Assembly (NCBI GenBank): GCA_011322005.1
Contig: DROE01000023.1
Location: forward strand, 1-5,142
Origin: Devosia sp.
GTDB lineage: Bacteria > Pseudomonadota > Alphaproteobacteria > Rhizobiales > Devosiaceae
Reading direction: 5' to 3'
Length of the DNA: 5,142 nucleotides
Shown here in pieces: positions 1 through 5,142 of the stretch. The notes beneath the pieces were generated by a model. That model worked only from the letters and a program-made list of their open reading frames with translations. It had not been told where the DNA came from and did no database searches. A program made the translations under genes and the position numbers. The first letter of the stretch is position 1. Each line of letters opens with the position of its first letter.

Positions 1-1539
1 CTGGGAGAAGAGGATTACGACAGCGTGGTCAAAAACATGCGGCTTGCCGACGGCACGTTGGGGCCCATGCCGATTACTCTGGATGTGTCCGATGAGTTTG
101 CCAATACCATAGAGGTCGGCCAGGATATCGCCTTGAGAGATCCCGAAGGGGTAATTCTGGCCATCCTTTCGGTCTCGGACAAGTTTGTGCCCGATAAGAC
201 CCGCGAGGCCGAACTGGTTTTCGGCAGTGACGACAGCGCACACCCGGCGGTCAACTATCTGCATAATGTTGCAGGCGACACCTATCTGGGTGGTGCCATC
301 ACCGGATTGCAGCCGCCCGTCCACTATGACTTTCGCGCCCGGCGCGACACACCCAACGAACTAAGGGCCTATTTCCGCAAACTGGGCTGGAACAAGGTTG
401 TCGCCTTCCAGACGCGCAATCCGCTGCACCGCGCCCATCAGGAACTGACCTTCCGGGCGGCAAAGGAGGCCCAGGCCAACCTGCTTATCCATCCGGTCGT
501 CGGCCTGACCAAACCCGGTGATATTGACCACTTCACCCGGGTCAGGTGCTATGAGGCGGTGCTTGACCAATACCCATCCTCGACCACGGCCATGAGCCTG
601 CTGAACCTTGCCATGCGCATGGGCGGACCGCGCGAGGCCGTCTGGCACGGATTGATACGCAAAAACCATGGCTGCACCCACTTCATCGTCGGCCGCGACC
701 ACGCAGGGCCGGGCAAGAACAGCCAGGGTGAGGACTTTTACGGCCCCTATGACGCCCAGGACCTGTTCCGCGAACACCAGCACGAAATGGGTATCGAGAT
801 GGTGCCCTTCAAGCACATGGTCTATGTGCGCGAGCGGGCCCAGTATGAGCCCGCGGACGAGGTTGAAGAGGGTGTAACCGTTCTCAATATCTCGGGCACG
901 GAACTGCGCCGTCGCCTGACCGAGGGACTGGAAATCCCCGACTGGTTCAGCTTTCCCAACGTGGTCAAGGAGCTGCGTCGCACCCGTCCGCCGCGCTCCA
1001 AACAGGGTTTTTCGGTATTCTTCACCGGCTTTTCCGGCTCGGGGAAATCCACCATCGCAAATGCCTTGCTGGTCAAGCTGATGGAAATGGGGGGCCGCCC
1101 GGTCACCCTTCTCGATGGCGATATTGTGCGCAAAAACCTGTCCTCGGAGCTGGGTTTCTCCCCCGAGCACCGCGACCTCAACATTCGCCGTATCGGTTAT
1201 GTGGCCAGCGAGATCACCAAGAACGGCGGTATTGCCATCTGCGCACCCATCGCCCCATATGCAAAAACCCGCCAGGCAGTGCGCGAGGAAATTGAGGCGT
1301 TTGGAGCCTTTCTTGAGGTGCATGTGGCCACCTCGATAGAGGAGTGCGAGCGGCGCGACCGCAAGGGCCTCTACAAGCTGGCCCGGGAAGGAAAAATCAA
1401 ATCCTTCACCGGCATTTCCGATCCCTATGAAGTGCCCGAAAATCCGGAACTGCGCCTTGAAACCGAAAACGAGGATGTGGACAATTGTGCCCATCAGGTC
1501 ATCCTCAAACTGGAGCAAATGGGCCTGATAACAGGATAA
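1..1539 (+). CDS. Bifunctional ATP sulfurylase / APS kinase (5' partial)
   Basis: Activates inorganic sulfate in the cytoplasm. The N-terminal part makes adenosine 5'-phosphosulfate (APS) from ATP and sulfate, and the C-terminal part phosphorylates APS to PAPS. The frame is open from base 1 (512 codons, TAA stop). The GTG at 25 is unlikely to be the start, because the residues before it (EEDYDSVV) match the conserved family sequence; roughly 60 N-terminal residues are probably missing. Counting from base 1, the sulfurylase domain shows QTRNPLHRAH (137-146, with the HxxH nucleotide motif), GRDHAGPG (231-238) and ISGTELRRRL (297-306). After a basic linker, the kinase domain has a P-loop GFSGSGKST (343-351), DGD (372-374), GFSPEHRDLNIRR (385-397), APIAPY (415-420) and FTGISDPYE (469-477). 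All key motifs are intact, so both activities are likely. The architecture is the Sat-type sulfurylase fused to CysC, not the CysDN type. Annotators variously call such genes sat, cysC or cysNC, so no symbol is assigned. Confidence 0.96.
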   Translation: MGEEDYDSVVKNMRLADGTLGPMPITLDVSDEFANTIEVGQDIALRDPEGVILAILSVSDKFVPDKTREAELVFGSDDSAHPAVNYLHNVAGDTYLGGAITGLQPPVHYDFRARRDTPNELRAYFRKLGWNKVVAFQTRNPLHRAHQELTFRAAKEAQANLLIHPVVGLTKPGDIDHFTRVRCYEAVLDQYPSSTTAMSLLNLAMRMGGPREAVWHGLIRKNHGCTHFIVGRDHAGPGKNSQGEDFYGPYDAQDLFREHQHEMGIEMVPFKHMVYVRERAQYEPADEVEEGVTVLNISGTELRRRLTEGLEIPDWFSFPNVVKELRRTRPPRSKQGFSVFFTGFSGSGKSTIANALLVKLMEMGGRPVTLLDGDIVRKNLSSELGFSPEHRDLNIRRIGYVASEITKNGGIAICAPIAPYAKTRQAVREEIEAFGAFLEVHVATSIEECERRDRKGLYKLAREGKIKSFTGISDPYEVPENPELRLETENEDVDNCAHQVILKLEQMGLITG

Positions 1540-1573
1540 GAAACGGTGGGATATCCGGTTTGCACATGATTTT

Positions 1574-1591
1574 TTTGACCAAGTGGTAAAA
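1574..1591. promoter_or_regulatory. Palindromic operator-like site over the putative -35
   Basis: The sequence reads TTTGACCA-AG-TGGTAAAA. The arms TTTGACCA (1574-1581) and TGGTAAAA (1584-1591) are complementary at seven of eight positions, the only mismatch being G1577 against A1588, around a 2-bp centre. Such a dyad is typical of a site for a dimeric helix-turn-helix regulator, and its overlap with the -35-like TTGACC would suit a repressor. A TGCAC (1561-1565) and a GTGCA (1595-1599) also form a roughly flanking inverted pair, though not exactly concentric with it. No regulator gene lies in the window, so the binding protein is unknown. Confidence 0.4.
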
Positions 1592-1631
1592 CTCGTGCAC
1601 TATAAGCGCGGAGGATCCAAAAAAACCAAAC

Positions 1632-1637
1632 AGGAGG
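1632..1637 (+). promoter_or_regulatory. Shine-Dalgarno of the BMP binding-protein gene
   Basis: A perfect AGGAGG lies 8 nt before the ATG at 1646. It decides the start: in-frame GTG codons at 1583 and 1595 would put a charged, Lys/Arg-rich extension before the signal peptide and are unlikely to be used. The strong site contrasts with the absence of one before the next gene. Confidence 0.85.
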
Positions 1638-1645
1638 AACACACT

Positions 1646-2638
1646 ATGAAATTTCCCACCACACTGACCCGCAGGACACTTGTTGCGGGGGTAGCGGCGC
1701 TGGGACTGGTCATGTCCAGTGGCGCCGCTTTTGCCCAGGCCCTTCAGGTGGCCGCCATCTATACGCTGCCCGTGGAGCAACAGTGGATCAGCCGCATTCA
1801 TCTGGCGCTGGTTGCCGCTGAGGAGCGCGGTGACATCGACTATGAATGGTCCGAAAACGTTGCCAACACCGACTATGAGCGTGTCATGCGCGAATATGCC
1901 GAACAGGGCGTTGACCTGATTGTGGGCGAAGTGTTCGGGCTGGAGCGCGCCTCACGCACCGTTGCCGCCGACTATCCCGAAACAGCGTTCCTGATGGGTT
2001 CGTCGTTCAAGCCTCAGGCACCAAACTTTTCCACCTTTGACAACTACATTCACGAACCCGCCTATCTTTCCGGCCTGATTGCCGGCGCTGCCACCAAAAG
2101 CAATGTCATCGGCATGGTGGGCGGTTACGCCATTCCCGAGGTGAACCGTTTGATGAACGCCTTCATGGACGGTGCGCGCGAAGTCAACCCGGACGTGAAA
2201 TTCCTCGTGAACTTCATTGACAGCTGGTACGACCCCCCCAAGGCCAAGGAAAGTGCCTTTGCCATGATGGACGCCGGGGCCGACGTTATGTATGCGGAGC
2301 GCTTTGGTGTTTCGGACGCAGCGGTTGAGCGGGGCGTAAAAGCCATCGGCAATGTCATCGACACTTCCGCTGACTATCCGAACACCATTCTGGCCTCGGC
2401 CATCTGGCACATGGAAGCAACGATCGACACCGCTGTTGCAAACGTCAAGGCGGGCACCTATGAAGCCGACGATTACGGGCAATACAGCTTCATGAAATAT
2501 GGGGGCGGTTCGCTGGTGATGGACACTTCCCTGATTGCACCGGAAACCGTTGAACTGGTCAACGCAAAAACCGCCGCCATCCTGGACGGCAGTTTCACGG
2601 TGACCATCAACGACGAAGAGCCTGTGTCTGACGACTAG
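1646..2638 (+). CDS. BMP-family periplasmic substrate-binding protein of a nucleoside/purine-type ABC transporter
   Basis: A 330-residue protein, normal length for the Bmp/PnrA-like family (Pfam Bmp). It should capture a small ligand, probably a nucleoside, purine base or relative, in the periplasm and deliver it to the permease encoded downstream. Residues 1-30 are a signal peptide: basic TRR (8-10), hydrophobic core 12-23, and cleavage likely after AFA (28-30) or AQA (30-32). There is no lipobox Cys, so it should be soluble rather than a lipoprotein. TRRTLV resembles a twin-arginine motif, but Sec export is equally possible. Family features include the first strand LQVAAIYTLP, the GVDLIVGEVFG segment, the EPAYLSGLIAGAATKS helix and VIGMVGG. 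At the place where typical members have VDSDQ followed by SVVK, this one has VIDTSAD (237-243) and SAIWHME (251-257), so a conserved lysine appears replaced by Trp254. The substrate therefore cannot be named. It is the first gene of the operon. Confidence 0.93.
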   Translation: MKFPTTLTRRTLVAGVAALGLVMSSGAAFAQALQVAAIYTLPVEQQWISRIHLALVAAEERGDIDYEWSENVANTDYERVMREYAEQGVDLIVGEVFGLERASRTVAADYPETAFLMGSSFKPQAPNFSTFDNYIHEPAYLSGLIAGAATKSNVIGMVGGYAIPEVNRLMNAFMDGAREVNPDVKFLVNFIDSWYDPPKAKESAFAMMDAGADVMYAERFGVSDAAVERGVKAIGNVIDTSADYPNTILASAIWHMEATIDTAVANVKAGTYEADDYGQYSFMKYGGGSLVMDTSLIAPETVELVNAKTAAILDGSFTVTINDEEPVSDD

Positions 2639-2646
2639 AATGGACC

Positions 2647-2671
2647 GGGAGCCGGTCTCGCACCGGCTCCC
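2647..2671 (+). promoter_or_regulatory. Perfect intercistronic stem-loop between binding-protein and ATPase genes
   Basis: GGGAGCCGGT (2647-2656) and ACCGGCTCCC (2662-2671) form a perfect 10-bp, very GC-rich stem around the 5-nt loop CTCGC. It begins 8 nt after the stop codon of the binding-protein gene. The following bases are CCTCCCCTTC, not a T tract, so it is not a standard intrinsic terminator. Comparable hairpins after the first gene of ABC operons protect the upstream mRNA from 3' exonucleases or cause partial termination, leaving binding protein in excess. That role is inferred here. Its 3' arm ends 11 nt before the ATPase start codon, so it could also hinder ribosome entry. Confidence 0.8.
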
Positions 2672-2682
2672 CTCCCCTTCAG

Positions 2683-4200
2683 ATGGAAAAAGACCTCGTT
2701 CTTTCGCTCAACCACCTCTCAAAACGCTTTGGCAGCGTGGTTGCCGTTGATGACGTAAGCATAGAACTGCACCGCGGCGAGGTTCTGGCCCTGCTGGGGG
2801 AGAACGGCGCGGGCAAAACCACGCTGATGAACATGCTGTTCGGCCACTACCTGCCAGACAGCGGCAACGTTGAAGTTGCCGACGAGCAAGGGAACATGCA
2901 TTCGCTGCCCCTTGGCAACCCGCAGGCCGCGCTGGCCGCCGGCATCGGCATGGTGCACCAGCATTTTTCCCTGGCCGAAAACCTGAGCGCGCTGGACAAC
3001 ATCCTGCTTGGGTCGGAAAAACTGTTTTCCCTGAAGCGCAACACTTCGGCGGCGCGCGCCAAGATCAGCGCCATTATGGAGCGCACCGGTCTGGTTGCCC
3101 CGCTTGACGAACTGGTGGGCAGGCTTTCGGTGGGCGAACGCCAGCGGGTGGAACTACTAAAAGCGCTTTATCGCGATGCGCGTATTCTGGTGCTGGACGA
3201 ACCCACCGCCGTATTGACGCCCCAGGAAGCCGACGCATTGTTCAAGAATATCGGGGCCATGACCAAAGAGGGCCTCTCGGTTATCTTCATCTCCCACAAG
3301 CTGCGCGAGGTGCTGGCTTTTTCCAACCGCATTGCTGTTTTGCGTCACGGCAAAAAGGTCGGAGAAATCGCCACCAGAGATGCCGACCAGCGCTCCATCG
3401 CCCGCATGATGGTGGGCGAGGATACCCCCGTTACAAAAAAGGAAAAGCTGGCCCCCGGAAATCCGGTTCTGCACTTGAACGGTATCAGGGTCACCGGAAA
3501 AAGTGCCCGCACTTCCCTGCACGACGTTGACCTTAGCATAAACGCTCACGAGATTGTCGGCATAGCCGGGGTTTCGGGCAATGGCCAGAACGCTCTGGCC
3601 ATGCTGGTTTCCGGGCTGGTTGTTCCCGATGCGGGCAGCCTCAGCCTGGCGGAAAACATCATCACCCGCTTCAGCCCGGCCGCTTTTGTCAAGGCAGGCA
3701 TCGGGCGCATCCCCGAAGACCGTCACCATCATGGTGTCGTCGGAGCCATGAGTGTTGCTGAAAACCTCATTATCGAACGCCTCACCGATACCGACGTACA
3801 AAACAGGGGCTTCCTGCGTTCGGAGGCCATTGGCAAAATCGCTGAGCGACTGAGCAAAGATTACGACGTGCGCGGCCCCGGAACCCAAGCCCCGGCCCAG
3901 TTGCTCTCCGGGGGCAATATCCAGAAACTTATTCTGGCCCGGGTGTTTGAATGCGCGCCCAAACTCATTCTTGCCAACCAGCCCACCCGCGGGCTCGACT
4001 TGGGGGCGGCAAACGAAGTCAGCCGCAGACTGCTCGAGGCCCGCGGCAGGGGCGCGGGAGTTTTGCTGATTTCCGAAGACCTCGATGAAATTCTGGCACT
4101 GTCGGACCGGGTTCTGGTCATCCATGATGGACACATAATCCCCGCCGACACCACCGACAGACAGGCCATCGGCATGATGATGGCGGGAGAGGCTGCATGA
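2683..4200 (+). CDS. Double-domain ABC transporter ATP-binding protein (YufO-like, nucleoside/sugar type)
   Basis: A 505-residue cytoplasmic ATPase with two fused nucleotide-binding domains, the usual size for the family; it powers import through the permease encoded next. Domain 1 is complete: Walker A GENGAGKTT (39-47), Q-loop Q93, signature LSVGE (148-152), Walker B ILVLDEP (168-174) and switch His205. Domain 2 is degenerate: its P-loop reads GVSGNGQN (296-303) with Gln302 in place of the lysine, and its Walker B region reads LILANQP (428-434) with Asn and Gln where Asp and Glu would stand. It keeps the signature LLSGGNIQK (407-415) and the family's IPEDRHHHG segment. Such asymmetry is common in this family, so this is not a broken gene. 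The ATG at 2683 is the only sensible start, since no in-frame start codon lies in the preceding intergenic bases. It has no Shine-Dalgarno: the leader is pyrimidine-rich and follows a strong hairpin. Its stop overlaps the permease start. Confidence 0.95.
   Translation: MEKDLVLSLNHLSKRFGSVVAVDDVSIELHRGEVLALLGENGAGKTTLMNMLFGHYLPDSGNVEVADEQGNMHSLPLGNPQAALAAGIGMVHQHFSLAENLSALDNILLGSEKLFSLKRNTSAARAKISAIMERTGLVAPLDELVGRLSVGERQRVELLKALYRDARILVLDEPTAVLTPQEADALFKNIGAMTKEGLSVIFISHKLREVLAFSNRIAVLRHGKKVGEIATRDADQRSIARMMVGEDTPVTKKEKLAPGNPVLHLNGIRVTGKSARTSLHDVDLSINAHEIVGIAGVSGNGQNALAMLVSGLVVPDAGSLSLAENIITRFSPAAFVKAGIGRIPEDRHHHGVVGAMSVAENLIIERLTDTDVQNRGFLRSEAIGKIAERLSKDYDVRGPGTQAPAQLLSGGNIQKLILARVFECAPKLILANQPTRGLDLGAANEVSRRLLEARGRGAGVLLISEDLDEILALSDRVLVIHDGHIIPADTTDRQAIGMMMAGEAA
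4185..4192 (+). promoter_or_regulatory. Shine-Dalgarno of the permease gene, inside the ATPase gene
   Basis: GGGAGAGG, within the last codons of the ATPase gene, lies 4 nt before the ATG at 4197 (its GGAG core is 7 nt away). Together with the ATGA stop/start overlap (4197-4200) it supports this start and translational coupling of ATPase and permease. Confidence 0.7.
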
Positions 4201-5142
4201 TACGGATTGAGCCGCGAGAGACTTCCACACGCCTGTGGAACATCGGTGTCCCCATCCTTTCCGCTCTGGTCGCGCTGGCGTTTGCCGCCATTCCGCTGGC
4301 TCTGGCCGGAGCAAATATCGCCGAGGCCTATTACCAGATGGGTGTTGGGGTTTTCGGCTCGGTATTTTCGTTTACCGAAATGCTGACCCGGGCCACACCG
4401 CTGATATTCACCGGCCTGGCCGCAACCCTTGCCTTTCGCGCCAAGCTCTGGAACATCGGCGCGGAGGGACAGCTCTATCTTGGGGCCATGGCCGCGGTGG
4501 TCGTTGGCACCGGCGCCATTGATGCACCGGCCTTTGTGCTGGTGCCTGTCGTTCTGTTTGCCGGGGCGGCGGCGGGGGCCGCCGGGATGGCCGGGCCCGC
4601 CTATCTGAAAAACCGTTTTGGTGCCGACGAGGTGGTTACCACGCTGCTGTTGAACTTCATTATTCTGATTTTTTTGCAAATGATGCTCGAAGGCCCTCTT
4701 AAAGACCCCATGAGTCTTGGCTGGCCCCAGTCCGAACCGATCGTCGAGAACGCCACCCTGCCCCGGCTGCTGGACCGCATGCGCATCCATGCCGGGCTTG
4801 TTCTGGCGCTGGTTGTGGCGGTAATTTCCCACATAATGCTCTCAAAAAGCGTCTGGGGGTTCAAACTGCGCGCTGTGGGAGAAAATGCCGCCGCCGCCCT
4901 GCACGCCGGCATCGGCGTCAAACGCACACTGATGGGCGCAGCCATTGTTTCGGGCGCCGTGGCCGGACTGGCCGGGGTCAGCGAAGTTGCGGGCCTCAAG
5001 GGCTATCTCACCTCTGACCTTTCCCCCGGTTTTGGCTTTACCGGCATTGTCGTGGCCATGCTGGCCGGACTTTCCCCCCTCGGCGTGGTCATATCAGCGG
5101 TTTTCATCGCTTCGGTATTTGTCGGCGCTGACAGTATGAGCC
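4197..5142 (+). CDS. ABC transporter permease, BPD_transp_2 family (3' partial)
   Basis: Inner-membrane permease subunit of the same importer. The frame from the ATG at 4197 stays open for 315 codons and runs off the window end; family members are about 350-370 residues, so the C-terminus is missing. The family hallmark LWNIGAEGQLYLGA is at 84-97, followed by FGADEVVTTLLLN (141-153), the cytoplasmic loop LRAVGENAAAALHAGI (224-239), AVAGLAGVSEVAG (254-266) and GFGFTGIVVAMLAGLSPLG (278-296). Hydrophobic, probably membrane-spanning segments are near 16-38, 93-108, 112-133, 148-164, 199-215, 245-266 and 283-310. It resembles YufP/PnrD-type permeases of nucleoside importers rather than sugar permeases, mainly through the NIGAEGQ motif. 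It overlaps the ATPase gene by 4 bp (ATGA). Such operons normally carry a second, shorter permease gene immediately downstream, and the two permeases would form a heterodimeric pore; that gene is outside the window. Confidence 0.93.
   Translation, partial: MIRIEPRETSTRLWNIGVPILSALVALAFAAIPLALAGANIAEAYYQMGVGVFGSVFSFTEMLTRATPLIFTGLAATLAFRAKLWNIGAEGQLYLGAMAAVVVGTGAIDAPAFVLVPVVLFAGAAAGAAGMAGPAYLKNRFGADEVVTTLLLNFIILIFLQMMLEGPLKDPMSLGWPQSEPIVENATLPRLLDRMRIHAGLVLALVVAVISHIMLSKSVWGFKLRAVGENAAAALHAGIGVKRTLMGAAIVSGAVAGLAGVSEVAGLKGYLTSDLSPGFGFTGIVVAMLAGLSPLGVVISAVFIASVFVGADSMS

Larger units (their letters stand above)
1540..1645 (+). promoter_or_regulatory. Intergenic region with candidate promoter for the ABC operon
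   Basis: This 106-bp gap separates the sulfate-activation gene from the transporter operon. It is AT-richer than its surroundings, with a run of seven T (1570-1576). A -35-like TTGACC lies at 1575-1580 and a good -10-like TATAAG at 1601-1606. Their spacing is 20 bp, longer than the ideal 17, so the promoter may be weak or activator-dependent, or the true -35 may differ. Transcription would start near 1612. A weak imperfect hairpin (AAACGG at 1541-1546 against CCGGTTT at 1555-1561, with one bulge) precedes the T run but is separated from it by 8 bases, so it is a poor terminator candidate. The assignment is by eye only. Confidence 0.4.

Noticed and set aside
25..27. GTG as start of the sulfurylase/kinase gene
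   Set aside because: The frame is open to base 1 and the residues before this codon match the conserved N-terminal part of the family, so the gene starts before the window.
361..1518. Long open frame on the minus strand (385 codons) opposite the sulfurylase/kinase gene
   Set aside because: The + strand frame carries every family motif of a known enzyme. The antisense frame is a by-product of GC-rich codon use and its translation shows no recognisable domain.
1541..1576. Possible intrinsic terminator after the sulfurylase/kinase gene
   Set aside because: The stem is short, bulged and AT-rich at its base, and 8 bases separate it from the T run. A true terminator would have the T run directly after a GC-rich stem.
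1583..1645. N-terminal extension of the BMP protein from a GTG at 1583 or 1595
   Set aside because: It would override the ideal AGGAGG-ATG pair at 1632-1648 and place a charged stretch before the signal peptide.
4235..4522. A + strand open frame of 95 codons inside the permease region
   Set aside because: It is out of frame with the permease frame from 4197, which has strong family motifs throughout this stretch. Its translation is Arg/Gly/His-rich and unlike a real protein.
4567..4584. GC-rich hairpin CGGCGGC-GGGG-GCCGCCG
   Set aside because: It lies inside the Ala/Gly-rich membrane segment of the permease (GCG, GCC and GGG codons) and is explained by codon composition.
3157..4832. Two long minus-strand open frames (3157-4314 and 3861-4832) opposite the ATPase and permease genes
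   Set aside because: They overlap each other and lie against well-identified + strand genes. Their translations are low-complexity and rich in Gly, Gln and Arg, with no domain or signal.

Overview
The window reads as ordinary chromosomal DNA from a Gram-negative, probably alphaproteobacterial, bacterium. The coding strand is GC-rich with strong G/C preference at third codon positions. The solute-binding protein has a cleavable signal peptide and no lipobox cysteine, which implies a free periplasmic protein. The fused ATP sulfurylase/APS kinase also fits that group. The lineage is inferred from protein style only; no rRNA, tRNA or other marker is present.

All four genes lie on the + strand and fill nearly the whole window. 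Positions 1-1539 hold the 3' part of a bifunctional ATP sulfurylase/APS kinase of sulfate activation, whose beginning lies before the window. After a 106-bp intergenic stretch with a plausible promoter and a palindromic operator-like site, an ABC uptake operon begins. It contains a periplasmic BMP-family binding protein (1646-2638), a double-domain ATPase (2683-4200) and a BPD_transp_2 permease (4197 to the window end, truncated).

The ABC genes form a transporter of the nucleoside/purine type (compare PnrA of Treponema and YufNOPQ/NupABC of Firmicutes). The binding protein captures the ligand in the periplasm, the ATPase dimer powers import, and the permease is one half of the pore. A second permease gene would be expected just downstream. 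A perfect 10-bp stem-loop without a U-tract sits between the binding-protein and ATPase genes and abuts an ATPase start codon that has no Shine-Dalgarno. This suggests the binding protein is made in excess over the membrane parts. The ATPase and permease genes overlap by ATGA and are probably translationally coupled.

The sulfate gene and the transporter look like separate transcription units. I found no mobile element, CRISPR array, RNA gene or new defence-like system. The points worth a second look are regulatory (the operator-like palindrome and the intercistronic hairpin) and substrate-related (a non-canonical residue at a conserved ligand-contact position of the binding protein).
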